Under the pieces are notes generated by a model. It saw nothing but the letters and a program-made list of their open reading frames with translations, had not been told where the DNA came from and made no database searches. Source: Neoalteromonas facilis (GTDB lineage Bacteria; Pseudomonadota; Gammaproteobacteria; Enterobacterales; Alteromonadaceae). From it: a stretch of DNA of 64,000 nucleotides. The stretch is taken from the NCBI RefSeq assembly GCF_002807665.1, contig NZ_PEAY01000001.1, positions 682,001-746,000 of the forward strand. The letters run 5' to 3'. Made by a program: the position numbers and the translations under genes. Shown piece after piece: positions 50,597-58,913 of the stretch. How positions within the stretch are numbered: position 1 is the stretch's first letter; each line of letters begins with the position of its first letter.

Positions 50597-51688
50597 ATGG
50601 GTTTTAAATGTGGTATTGTTGGCTTGCCAAATGTTGGTAAATCGACCCTCTTCAATGCACTGACTAAAGCTGGTATCGAAGCGGCAAACTTTCCGTTTTG
50701 TACCATTGAACCCAATACGGGTGTGGTACCTGTACCTGATGAGCGCTTAACTGCGCTAGCCGAAATTGTGAAACCACAACGCGTTATACCCACCACGATG
50801 GAATTTGTTGATATCGCAGGATTGGTAGAAGGCGCATCAAAAGGCGAAGGTTTGGGGAATAAATTCCTTGCCAACATTCGTGAGACTGATGCGATAGGCC
50901 ATGTTGTTCGTTGTTTCGATGATGAGAATATTGTCCACGTTGCTGGCAAAGTAAGCCCTAAAGATGACATTGATGTTATCAACACTGAATTGGCCTTGGC
51001 TGATTTAGAAACCACCGAAAAAGCGCTTATCCGCGTAGCCAAAAGAGCTAAAGGTGGAGACGCAGATGCCAAGTACGAATTAAAAGTATTGGAAAAAATA
51101 AAGCCACATCTGGATGAAGGCTTATTGCTACGTTCTCTTGAACTTAGCAAAGAAGAATTAGCGGCGATCAGCTACATGAACATGCTGACGTTAAAGCCAA
51201 CCATGTATATTGCGAATGTTAACGAAGATGGCTTTGACAACAATCCTTATCTCGATCAGGTAAGAGCCATTGCGGAAACTGAAAATGCGGTAGTCGTTGC
51301 TGTTTGTGCTGCAATTGAATCAGAAATTGCAGAACTTGATGAAGAAGAAAAAGTAGAGTTTTTAGACGAAATGGGCCTTGAAGAGCCTGGTCTAAACCGC
51401 GTTATCCGTGCAGGTTACAGCCTTTTAACACTGCAAACTTATTTCACCGCAGGTGTTAAAGAAGTTAGAGCATGGACCTTCCCTGAAGGGTCAACTGCTC
51501 CACAGGCTGCCGGTAAAATCCATACTGATTTTGAAAAAGGCTTTATCCGTGCAGAAATCATTGGTTTTGATCACTTTATCGAATTCAAGGGTGAACAAGG
51601 TGCAAAAGATGCCGGGAAATGGCGCCTAGAAGGTAAAGATTATATTGTTAAAGACGGTGACGTTATCCACTTCAGATTTAACGTCTAG
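50597..51688 (+). CDS. ychF: Redox-regulated ATPase YchF
   Basis: A 363-residue Obg-family P-loop protein that prefers ATP to GTP. The P-loop [12 protein letters not shown] lies near residue 8, the switch [17 protein letters not shown] near 69, followed by a coiled-coil insertion and the C-terminal TGS domain ([16 protein letters not shown] and [13 protein letters not shown]). The G4-like motif is NVNE ([11 protein letters not shown]), as in YchF, which explains ATP use. It is third in the rplY-pth-ychF operon. Confidence 0.97.
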   Translation: MGFKCGIVGLPNVGKSTLFNALTKAGIEAANFPFCTIEPNTGVVPVPDERLTALAEIVKPQRVIPTTMEFVDIAGLVEGASKGEGLGNKFLANIRETDAIGHVVRCFDDENIVHVAGKVSPKDDIDVINTELALADLETTEKALIRVAKRAKGGDADAKYELKVLEKIKPHLDEGLLLRSLELSKEELAAISYMNMLTLKPTMYIANVNEDGFDNNPYLDQVRAIAETENAVVVAVCAAIESEIAELDEEEKVEFLDEMGLEEPGLNRVIRAGYSLLTLQTYFTAGVKEVRAWTFPEGSTAPQAAGKIHTDFEKGFIRAEIIGFDHFIEFKGEQGAKDAGKWRLEGKDYIVKDGDVIHFRFNV

Positions 51689-51745
51689 CCCTTCCGTTAA
51701 TCAGTTGGGAACCCATAGCGGAACCCACTATTAAAAACACCCAAA

Positions 51746-51780
51746 GCCCCATTCTATATCACTTTAAAATGGGGCGTTTT
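51746..51780 (+). terminator. Terminator after ychF
   Basis: GCCCCATT pairs with AATGGGGC across a 14-base loop, followed by GTTTTGG. The stem is good; the T-tract is short. Confidence 0.65.
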
Positions 51781-52100
51781 GGTGCTGCTGGATAAACTAT
51801 CCCACAATAAATTGAGCGTTATTAACGTACATCGAGATTACCATGGGTCATACTATCGCCTCTTTAACAAGATGCATCGCTGACTGCTCCACAACACTTT
51901 GCCAACTCACCATGACAGCAATAAAAACTAGTCACTGCAACCTAAAACGTTGATAAAGTGACCACCCAAATCACGTCTACACATTGACATTGACCACCAT
52001 CAAATCAAAACAACAAAATGGCCTCTACAGTTAATTTTCTTATGACAAAAAAAGTAATATTCGTTAGTATAAAAATCATACAAGGTTCCGCTCAAACAGG
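51781..52100. other. Gene-free stretch upstream of the solute-binding protein gene
   Basis: No convincing ORF or RNA gene is seen. The longest ATG frame is about 36 codons without a ribosome-binding site. The last 80 bases are AT-rich and probably hold the promoter of the gene at 52101 (TAGTATAAAA near 52065), without a clear -35. Confidence 0.5.
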
Positions 52101-52907
52101 ATGTCTAGGTTGCTTAAGCTTCGTGTGTTATGCGTCGTATTTTTAATCTTTTACACAGGCATTGCTTATGCCAAGGATGAAGTGACGGTCACTGTTTTTG
52201 AAGACCATGCTCGTTATGTCTCAGCGTCCAGCTCATATGGACTATCGTGGCTGTTGCTGGAAGCCGCAGCTGAAAAAGCCAATATTGAGTTAGTCGTTAT
52301 TCCCTCGTCATGGAATGCCTCGATGAAGCGACTACAGTCAGGTAAAGTCGATCTCGTCTTCGCGGCACTAAAGACCAAAGAACGAGAAAAATGGGCGACG
52401 TTTTCACTCCCTTTGATCGCAGAGGGCTCTGCGATATTCACTCACCCTAAAAACAGCGTTAATCACTTTGATGAGATTGATTTACAAAACAGTACGATCG
52501 GCGTACCAGCAAAATCAATCCATGAGGAGCTGTCGCGCGAACTGGGGTTTGAAAATATTTACCCCACAGCCCAGCGTCCACAGCTATATGACATGCTAGA
52601 TGCTGGACGAATCGATTACTTATTTTTAGGTGAGAGCATTATTGATTACTATTGTTTGTTCGTAGATGGTGCCCAAAACCGAGACTGCATGAAAAAAATT
52701 GAACCGATTTTTCATGCCGATAGTGTGCATACGATAGTGTTAAAAACAAACAAAGAGGCTCAGGTTTACCTCAATCGCTTAAACCAGTCTTTATTTAACA
52801 TGCGTGATGCTAAAAATATCAAGGCCTTGTTTAATAAATACCCCGACGCTCATGAAACTCACGCTCAGTGGGTTGCTAAAATTGAGGCCGTGAAGTCCAC
52901 ACTTTAA
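52101..52907 (+). CDS. Extracellular solute-binding protein, family 3
   Basis: A periplasmic binding-protein fold of 268 residues. A signal peptide ends near residue 24 (GIAYA). The mature protein begins with a beta strand (VTVFEDHARYV), then WLLLEAAAEKANIELVVIPSSWNASMKRLQSGKVD, split here as the two-lobed fold of SBP_bac_3. No ABC permease or ATPase gene is adjacent, so it may be a stand-alone sensor-like or orphan protein. The ligand is unknown. Confidence 0.8.
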   Translation: MSRLLKLRVLCVVFLIFYTGIAYAKDEVTVTVFEDHARYVSASSSYGLSWLLLEAAAEKANIELVVIPSSWNASMKRLQSGKVDLVFAALKTKEREKWATFSLPLIAEGSAIFTHPKNSVNHFDEIDLQNSTIGVPAKSIHEELSRELGFENIYPTAQRPQLYDMLDAGRIDYLFLGESIIDYYCLFVDGAQNRDCMKKIEPIFHADSVHTIVLKTNKEAQVYLNRLNQSLFNMRDAKNIKALFNKYPDAHETHAQWVAKIEAVKSTL

Positions 52908-53024
52908 TCGCTCTTTTGATAACTCTCTCCTGCGCTTTTAACGAATTAGTCATTACATACACAAGGAAATTGACTAGATAATGCGCAATCAGCAATATCG
53001 CGAAGATATATCGCTAAAAAGGGG

Positions 53025-53053
53025 TTGACGGTAAATACCCTTATCAGCATAAT
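53025..53053 (+). promoter_or_regulatory. Promoter of the Met-Leu-Gln-Gln tRNA operon
   Basis: TTGACG (53025-53030) and CATAAT (53048-53053) with exactly 17 bases between, followed by the GC-rich discriminator ACGCGCC. This is a strong stable-RNA promoter, and the first tRNA starts 31 bases after the -10. Confidence 0.8.
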
Positions 53054-53083
53054 ACGCGCCACTCCGAAACGGAGTTTCTACGT

Positions 53084-53160
53084 GGCTACGTAGCTCAGCT
53101 GGTTAGAGCACATCACTCATAATGATGGGGTCGCAGGTTCGAGTCCCGCCGTAGCCACCA
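53084..53160 (+). tRNA. tRNA-Met (CAT), elongator
   Basis: 77 bases: acceptor GGCTACG/CGTAGCC, anticodon loop CTCATAA in stem CATCA/TGATG, and encoded CCA. The sequence is almost that of E. coli metT, an elongator tRNA-Met, and lacks the initiator's unpaired first base. Confidence 0.95.
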
Positions 53161-53188
53161 CTTTCTACTTTAGTAGAAGGTTGTCTAT

Positions 53189-53273
53189 GCGGAAGTGGTG
53201 GAATTGGTAGACACGCTGGATTTAGGTTCCAGTGCTTCACGGCGTGAGAGTTCAAGTCTCTCCTTCCGCACCA
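53189..53273 (+). tRNA. tRNA-Leu (TAG)
   Basis: 85 bases with a long variable arm: acceptor GCGGAAG/CTTCCGC, anticodon loop TTTAGGT in stem CTGGA/TCCAG, encoded CCA. It reads CUN leucine codons. Confidence 0.96.
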
Positions 53274-53277
53274 TTGT

Positions 53278-53353
53278 TGGGGTATAGCCAAGTTGGTAAG
53301 GCAGCGGGTTTTGATCCCGCGATTCGTTGGTTCGAGTCCAGCTACCCCAGCCA
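53278..53353 (+). tRNA. tRNA-Gln (UUG), copy 2
   Basis: 76 bases, identical to the copy at 45879. It starts 4 bases after the tRNA-Leu and is part of the same transcript. Confidence 0.97.
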
Positions 53354-53393
53354 CTATTCAGTAATGTGGCTGACGTCGCGTTACAACACAAAT

Positions 53394-53469
53394 TGGGGTA
53401 TAGCCAAGTTGGTAAGGCAGCGGGTTTTGATCCCGCGATTCGTTGGTTCGAGTCCAGCTACCCCAGCCA
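53394..53469 (+). tRNA. tRNA-Gln (UUG), copy 3
   Basis: 76 bases, identical to the copies at 45879 and 53278. A terminator follows within 10 bases. Confidence 0.97.
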
Positions 53470-53473
53470 TATA

Positions 53474-53502
53474 AAAAAGCGCCTTTTTAGGCGCTTTTTT
53501 GT
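53474..53502 (+). terminator. Terminator of the tRNA operon
   Basis: AGCGCC-TTTTTA-GGCGCT with an A run before and TTTTTT after, directly behind the last tRNA-Gln. Confidence 0.9.
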
Positions 53503-53583
53503 TAGTTATTCCATTCGGTTCTAGACTTCCCTTTCAATCAACGGCAGACTTTTGTTTTCTAATAAGAATAACAAGGATTTATT

Positions 53584-55017
53584 TTGATCAATGACATTGT
53601 CGCCGCGATAAATAACGTACTTTGGGGTGAAGGTCAGGTGCTGATTTACATGCTCCTTGGCTGTGGTATTTGGTTCACTTGGAAATTAGGCGCCGTTCAG
53701 TTACGCCATTTCGTCCATATGTTCTCTATCATGCGCGGCAGCACGCGCGGCGATAAGTCTGGTATTAGCTCATTTGGTGCTTTATGCACCAGTTTAAGTG
53801 CCCGTGTTGGTACCGGAAACCTTGCAGGCGTAGCCGTAGCAATATCCTTAGGTGGGCCCGGTGCTATTTTCTGGATGTGGGTGATTGCACTGCTTGGTAT
53901 GGCAACCGGTTTTGCCGAAAGCGTGTTGGGTCAGTTGTATAAAGTGCGTGATGCTAATGGAGAGTACCGCGGTGGCCCAGCCTACTACATTCGCCAAGGT
54001 ATTAAGCAAAAATGGCTAGCAGTACTGTTTTCACTGTGTTTGTTTTTAGGTTACGGCTTTATCTTCAGTGCCGTTCAAGCAAATACTATAACAGATGCAC
54101 TGAATAACGCTTATGACATCCCCACGTTGCATTCTGGCTTCGTTATCATTTTAGTTGCGGGTTTAATTGTAATAGGTGGATTACGCGCCATTGCAAGATT
54201 TGCGGAATGGATTGTGCCATTTATGGCGGTGGGTTACGTTTCAGTAGCAATTTATGTCACTGCCATCAACATTGATTTATTACCCAGCGTGATCAGTGAC
54301 ATCGTGTTAAGTGCATTTGGCTTAACAGAAGCTGCTGCGGGTGCGTTTGCCGCCGCTGTTAAAAATGGCATTCAGCGCGGTTTATATTCTAACGAGGCCG
54401 GTTCAGGCAGTGTACCTCATGCCGCAGCCAGTGCGTCACCTTACCCAAACCATCCTGTATCGCAGGGTTATGTTCAAATGCTTGGGGTGTTTATAGACAC
54501 CATGATCTTGTGTACCTGTACGGCGTTCATCATATTGCTTGCAGGCGGATCATCTGGTGAACAAATGGAAGGTATTCGTTTAACTCAAACCGCCATGGCT
54601 TCCCATTTGGGCAACGGTGGCGAGGACTTTGTGGCGGCTGCCATCAGTCTGTTTGCGTTTACTTCTGTAGTCGCCAACTACGCATATGGAGAAAGTAATC
54701 TTCATATGTTTAGGCTTGATAATAAGATTGGCCGAGCACTATATACGTTAGGCTATTTAATGATGATCTTATGGGGCTCTATGGCCGCACTTCCGCAAGT
54801 GTGGGCTATGGCCGATATGGCCTTAGGCCTTATGACCGTAATAAACATCATTGCTATTGTGTGGATGACGCCAACCATCGTATCGATTAGTCGAGATTAT
54901 TTCACTAAACGGGATCGCGGCGAGTTACCCGAGTACACCGAAGGCGACTGTTATATCCAAGGCGAAAACGAAGATGGCGTGTGGAGTGCTAAAGAAAATT
55001 CCTCTAGCGCTTCTTAA
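53584..55017 (+). CDS. Alanine/glycine:cation symporter (AGCS family)
   Basis: A sodium- or proton-coupled amino-acid transporter of 477 residues with about 11 membrane helices. The family signature is seen in SARVGTGNLAGVAVAISLGGPGAIFWMW near residue 75, GGPAYYIRQG, and GLYSNEAGSGSVPHAAA near 260. The start is TTG at 53584 with AAGGA six bases upstream. Alanine or glycine is the likely substrate by family. The stop overlaps that of the 58-residue membrane protein gene on the other strand (TTAA at 55014-55017). Confidence 0.94.
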   Translation: MINDIVAAINNVLWGEGQVLIYMLLGCGIWFTWKLGAVQLRHFVHMFSIMRGSTRGDKSGISSFGALCTSLSARVGTGNLAGVAVAISLGGPGAIFWMWVIALLGMATGFAESVLGQLYKVRDANGEYRGGPAYYIRQGIKQKWLAVLFSLCLFLGYGFIFSAVQANTITDALNNAYDIPTLHSGFVIILVAGLIVIGGLRAIARFAEWIVPFMAVGYVSVAIYVTAINIDLLPSVISDIVLSAFGLTEAAAGAFAAAVKNGIQRGLYSNEAGSGSVPHAAASASPYPNHPVSQGYVQMLGVFIDTMILCTCTAFIILLAGGSSGEQMEGIRLTQTAMASHLGNGGEDFVAAAISLFAFTSVVANYAYGESNLHMFRLDNKIGRALYTLGYLMMILWGSMAALPQVWAMADMALGLMTVINIIAIVWMTPTIVSISRDYFTKRDRGELPEYTEGDCYIQGENEDGVWSAKENSSSAS

Positions 55018-55190
55018 TCACCCATAAACATAAATACTTGAACAACGAGCAAAATCACAATTAAAGGTAATATCCAGCGTGATATTTTGCTCGTTTCTTC
55101 ATCACTGATACGTACCTTTGAACGCTCAATCAGAGGGACAATAATAAACAAAGCAGCAAACAACACTGCCAATATAATCAACAATTCCAT
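55014..55190 (-). CDS. Unannotated 58-residue membrane protein coupled to ubiF
   Basis: An ATG at 55190 directly follows the ubiF stop (TAAATG), and the frame runs to the TAA at 55014. The product has a hydrophobic helix at about 2-21, a charged middle (ERSKVRISDEETSK) and a second helix at about 39-56. The translational coupling, two clean membrane helices and tight fit between two genes favour a real gene. I do not recognise the family. It could be a small accessory protein of ubiquinone synthesis, but that is only position-based. Confidence 0.65.
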   Translation of the reverse strand: MELLIILAVLFAALFIIVPLIERSKVRISDEETSKISRWILPLIVILLVVQVFMFMGD

Positions 55191-56339
55191 TTATAAGCCT
55201 ACCGCATATTTTAAAATGTGTTGTTTCATTAAGCCCGCATTATCAACAACTTTCAAAAGTGCATTGCGCGCCAATTTGAGGGGCAATATATCATTGCTAA
55301 AACCAAGATAAAACGCGTCCATCGTGCTCATCATTAACGCGTTTGCACGTCGACGCGGCCGCTCATACCGCTGGCGAAGTTGATCTGCCGACGGCATGGA
55401 TTGGCCTTCAAGCGCAGCCAACAATTGCTCGACATCTTTAAAACCGATATTCACGCCCTGCCCCGCTAATGGGTTGATGGTGTGGGCTGCGTCGCCAGCA
55501 AGCACGACTTTTCCTTTAACGTATTGATTCGCATGCGCACGGGCGAGAGGAAAACGCGCTTTGTTAATTATCTCAAGTCCTAGATATGCAGCGCCGTATG
55601 CTGAAACGAGAGCCTCTTTAAGTTGAGGCTCATCGAGCGACATTAAATGTGAAATGCTGTCTGCTTGATCGTACCAAATGAGCGCTGCGTATTGGTCATG
55701 CATGGGTAAGTAGGCGATTGGTCCCTGTGGTCTAAACCGTTGCCAGGTTTCATGAGTGGATGGGAATGGTGTCTTCACGATAATCCCCATCGCTTGCTGT
55801 CCATATTGCCAACCGGTTTGACCAATTTTGGCAAGTTGCCGAACACGTGATTGTGCGCCATCGGCACCAATAATTAATTCTGCTTGTATACGGCTTCCAT
55901 CACTAAGGTGAATGTCCCCCTGTTCAGGATCAATTTGCTCAACATCAACCTCAGTCTTCCACTCCACACTGTCATAGTCTTTCAGTGCTTTGTGTAAGGC
56001 CAACTGCGTGACTCTGTTTTCAACAAAGTAACCTAACCAGGTTTGATCGATAGACGACGCATCAAAATGAGTTACATCAGACGTAACACCTTCACATACA
56101 CTCAGACGTGAGTAGGGTTGATAGCGCATCGATTCAATATGCTGCCACGCCCCTAATGACGTTAACAATGAGACCGACCCCAAGCTCAGAGCCGACATCC
56201 GAATATCCGGTAGTTGCTCTGTTGAAAAGGGTTTTGGTAAGTGGCGTTCGATAATAAGCCCACGCTTGCCTTGTTGCGCTAGGCCCAATGCAATGGCTGA
56301 ACCCACCATACCACCGCCAATAACAATGAAATCCAACAT
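55191..56339 (-). CDS. ubiF: UbiH/UbiF-family ubiquinone hydroxylase
   Basis: An FAD monooxygenase of 382 residues that hydroxylates the ubiquinone ring. The FAD motif GGGMVGSAIALGLAQQG lies at residue 8, the second motif ADGAQSRVR near 160, and GDAAHTINPLAGQGVNIGFKD near 280. The UbiF identity (C6 hydroxylation) is favoured by the neighbouring tRNA cluster and miaB, as in E. coli; UbiH/UbiI paralogues cannot be excluded by eye. The downstream 58-residue gene starts at its stop. Confidence 0.88.
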   Translation of the reverse strand: MLDFIVIGGGMVGSAIALGLAQQGKRGLIIERHLPKPFSTEQLPDIRMSALSLGSVSLLTSLGAWQHIESMRYQPYSRLSVCEGVTSDVTHFDASSIDQTWLGYFVENRVTQLALHKALKDYDSVEWKTEVDVEQIDPEQGDIHLSDGSRIQAELIIGADGAQSRVRQLAKIGQTGWQYGQQAMGIIVKTPFPSTHETWQRFRPQGPIAYLPMHDQYAALIWYDQADSISHLMSLDEPQLKEALVSAYGAAYLGLEIINKARFPLARAHANQYVKGKVVLAGDAAHTINPLAGQGVNIGFKDVEQLLAALEGQSMPSADQLRQRYERPRRRANALMMSTMDAFYLGFSNDILPLKLARNALLKVVDNAGLMKQHILKYAVGL

Positions 56340-56428
56340 AATCTCGTGACTGATTTGTAGTAATATGCATTATGAAGTAAAACAGCACGCCTGCCTATGA
56401 CTAGGCATGAATTCCTCATGTAGCAGCG

Positions 56429-57322
56429 ATGAAACTATCAACACAACGTACTAACACTTTATTACTGGGCGCTATTTGTCTGATTGCTGCAGAGCTTTGC
56501 TTTGCCTTTGTCGGCGCGTTGGTTAAATTGCTGAGTGAAGACATGAACCAAACGCAACTGGTCTTTTTTCGCAATGCCAGCGCAATGGTTGTGCTATTAC
56601 CTTTGTTGTTTAAAAGAGGAATGAACCAAGCATGGCAAAGCGTTAAAACACAGCGTCTAAGCCTGCATGTTTTCAGGGCTTGCTGTGGCATGCTCGCTAT
56701 GTACGGTTTCTTTTACGTCCTCACTGCGTTAACGCTGGCGCAAGCAATGATGGCATTACTACTTGCCCCTTTCATCGTGCCAATCATCGCGCGGTTTTGG
56801 TTACATGAACATATCGATAGAAAAACGCTTATCGCCATGTGCATCGGATTTGTCGGCGTGATTTTTATTCTGATGACGAAGCCTGATAGCAACAGTCAGT
56901 ACCCCACCCTCGCCATATTGATAGCGCTTGGATGTGCATCACTGGTGGCAACCACTAAGTGTGCCATACGCAAACTAACGGACAGCGAGCCCTCATTGCG
57001 TATAGTGTTTTACTTCACCGGTATCGCAACATTGATTTCGTGTGTGCCCATGTTGTTGTTTTGGCAGCCATTGCTGATAAGCGTTATTCCAGGACTTGTC
57101 ATGATGGGGATACTCGCAGCCGTGGGGCAATTGTTGATGACCAAAGCATTTGCATTGGCCTCGCCTGTCAAAATTGGCCTATTGTCCTACACCAGCCTTA
57201 TATTTGCCGCTGTCATTGGTGCAATAGGCTGGAACGAACCTATCACACTCTCACTTCTGACCGGCTCAGTACTTATCATATGGGCTGCCAACATCACGAT
57301 CCGTCGCCGCTGGCTGTTGTGA
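56429..57322 (+). CDS. EamA/DMT-family transporter
   Basis: A 297-residue inner-membrane protein with ten predicted helices in two EamA repeats, each with the family's Pro/Gly-rich ends (ALTLAQAMMALLLAPFIVP in the first, FALASPVKIGLLSYTSLIFA in the second). The substrate is unknown; relatives export metabolites or amino acids. It is divergent from ubiF by about 90 bases and lies between ubiF and miaB, a place empty in E. coli. Confidence 0.9.
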   Translation: MKLSTQRTNTLLLGAICLIAAELCFAFVGALVKLLSEDMNQTQLVFFRNASAMVVLLPLLFKRGMNQAWQSVKTQRLSLHVFRACCGMLAMYGFFYVLTALTLAQAMMALLLAPFIVPIIARFWLHEHIDRKTLIAMCIGFVGVIFILMTKPDSNSQYPTLAILIALGCASLVATTKCAIRKLTDSEPSLRIVFYFTGIATLISCVPMLLFWQPLLISVIPGLVMMGILAAVGQLLMTKAFALASPVKIGLLSYTSLIFAAVIGAIGWNEPITLSLLTGSVLIIWAANITIRRRWLL

Positions 57323-57327
57323 ATCGC

Positions 57328-57357
57328 TTGGCAGATATAGCGTTTTAAGGGTATAAT
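57328..57357 (+). promoter_or_regulatory. Promoter of the miaB operon
   Basis: TTGGCA (57328-57333) and an exact TATAAT (57352-57357) with 18 bases between. The discriminator GGCCGGC is GC-rich. It starts six bases after the DMT gene stop and leaves a leader of about 105 bases before miaB. Confidence 0.75.
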
Positions 57358-57373
57358 GGCCGGCTATTTTGAA

Positions 57374-57433
57374 TTGCATTTGGTCAATATCGCCGCAATA
57401 TTCGCATACTGATATAAGCCATTGGAAATGCAA
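57374..57433 (+). repeat. Inverted repeat in the miaB leader
   Basis: TTGCATTT (57374-57381) is complementary to AAATGCAA (57426-57433), with a further CAAT/ATTG pair inside (57385-57388 and 57421-57424). This gives a long-loop hairpin in the 5' untranslated region. Function unknown. Confidence 0.5.
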
Positions 57434-57468
57434 ATAAATTACTGAATAAAGTTGAGCTGTTAAACCAC

Positions 57469-58902
57469 ATGAGCAAAAAGCTGTTTATCAAAACCTGGGG
57501 TTGCCAGATGAATGAGTACGATTCGGAAAAGATGGCCGATCTACTCGACAGTACTCACGGTTTTTCCGTTGCGGAAGAACCGGAAGATGCTGACGTTATC
57601 CTGCTAAATACCTGTTCAATCCGAGAAAAAGCTCAGGAAAAAGTGTTTCATCAACTAGGTCGCTGGAAAACGCTTAAGCAAAGCAAACCTGACCTCATTA
57701 TTGGTGTCGGCGGTTGCGTAGCGTCACAAGAAGGTGATGCCATTCGTCAACGTGCACCCTATGTGGATCTTGTTTTCGGGCCACAAACACTGCATCGATT
57801 GCCAGAGATGATCGAACAAATTAAAGCCGGTGAAAAGGCTGTGGTTGACGTGAGCTTCCCTGAAATTGAAAAATTCGACCGTTTGCCCGAGCCAAAAGCC
57901 GAAGGTCCAACGGCGTTTGTATCGATAATGGAAGGCTGTTCTAAGTATTGCACATTCTGTGTTGTGCCATACACACGCGGTGAGGAAGTCAGCCGTCCTG
58001 TAGATGATGTCTTGTTAGAAGTCGCTCAGTTAGCAGAACAAGGTGTGCGCGAAGTTAATTTGTTAGGTCAAAACGTCAACGGCTATCGCGGTGAGCAGCA
58101 CGATGGTTCTATATGTCGTTTTGCCGAACTGCTTGAATTAGTCGCGTCCATCGACGGTATCGATCGCATCCGCTACACCACTTCGCATCCTGTGGAATTT
58201 ACGGACGATATTATCGCCGCGTATGAAACCATCCCTGAGTTGGTTGATCACTTGCACTTGCCGGTTCAAAGCGGTTCGGATCGCATCTTGAACCTTATGA
58301 AACGTGGTCACACAGCGATCGAGTACAAATCCAAAATTCGCAAATTACGTAAGATCCGCCCGAATATCAGTATGTCTTCTGATTTTATCGTTGGATTCCC
58401 TGGTGAAACCGACGCTGATTTTGAAGCGACTATGGATTTGATCCAAGCGATTGATTACGACCTGAGTTTTAGTTTCGTCTATAGCGCGCGTCCGGGAACG
58501 CCTGCAGCAGATGCAGTGGATGATGTCAGTGAAGATACTAAAAAGCAGCGTCTATATGTATTACAGCAACGCATTAACCAACAAGCATTGCGCATTGCCA
58601 GAAATATGGTCGGCACGGAACAGCGCGTATTAGTTGAAGGCCCATCGAAGAAGAATCCAATGGAACTCTCAGGCCGCACCGAAAACAATCGTGTGGTTAA
58701 TTTCGAAGGCACGCCCGATATGATTGGTCAATTTGTCGATATCAACATCACTGACGTATTTGCCAACTCATTGCGCGGTGATGTGGTGCGCCGTGAATGT
58801 GACATGGGGCTTCGTGTAGCCGTAAGTCCGCAAAGCATCATGAATAAAGAATCGACGACTGCACCTGATGCATTAGGTGTCAGTCAATATCAACCTGCGT
58901 AG
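57469..58902 (+). CDS. miaB: tRNA 2-methylthio-N6-isopentenyladenosine synthase MiaB
   Basis: A radical-SAM methylthiotransferase that adds the methylthio group to i6A37 in tRNAs reading UNN codons. 477 residues. An N-terminal cluster domain has Cys12 and the Cys in LLNTCSIRE and GGCVASQ; the radical-SAM cluster is Cys157, Cys161 and Cys164, the same numbering as E. coli; a TRAM domain ends the protein. It is the first gene of miaB-ybeZ-ybeY-corC-lnt and has its own promoter. Confidence 0.97.
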   Translation: MSKKLFIKTWGCQMNEYDSEKMADLLDSTHGFSVAEEPEDADVILLNTCSIREKAQEKVFHQLGRWKTLKQSKPDLIIGVGGCVASQEGDAIRQRAPYVDLVFGPQTLHRLPEMIEQIKAGEKAVVDVSFPEIEKFDRLPEPKAEGPTAFVSIMEGCSKYCTFCVVPYTRGEEVSRPVDDVLLEVAQLAEQGVREVNLLGQNVNGYRGEQHDGSICRFAELLELVASIDGIDRIRYTTSHPVEFTDDIIAAYETIPELVDHLHLPVQSGSDRILNLMKRGHTAIEYKSKIRKLRKIRPNISMSSDFIVGFPGETDADFEATMDLIQAIDYDLSFSFVYSARPGTPAADAVDDVSEDTKKQRLYVLQQRINQQALRIARNMVGTEQRVLVEGPSKKNPMELSGRTENNRVVNFEGTPDMIGQFVDINITDVFANSLRGDVVRRECDMGLRVAVSPQSIMNKESTTAPDALGVSQYQPA

Positions 58903-58913
58903 ACCGAGGAATT

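Noticed and set aside
51843-51953. 36-codon ORF after the ychF terminator
   Set aside because: No ribosome-binding site, Cys/Thr-rich and atypical composition; probably chance.
53278-53469. Direct repeats as a possible CRISPR or integration site
   Set aside because: The repeats are full tRNA genes; there are no integrase, cas genes or spacer series nearby.
53232-53524. Overlapping ORFs across the tRNA cluster on both strands
   Set aside because: They are translations of tRNA genes and repeat each other because the tRNA-Gln copies are identical.
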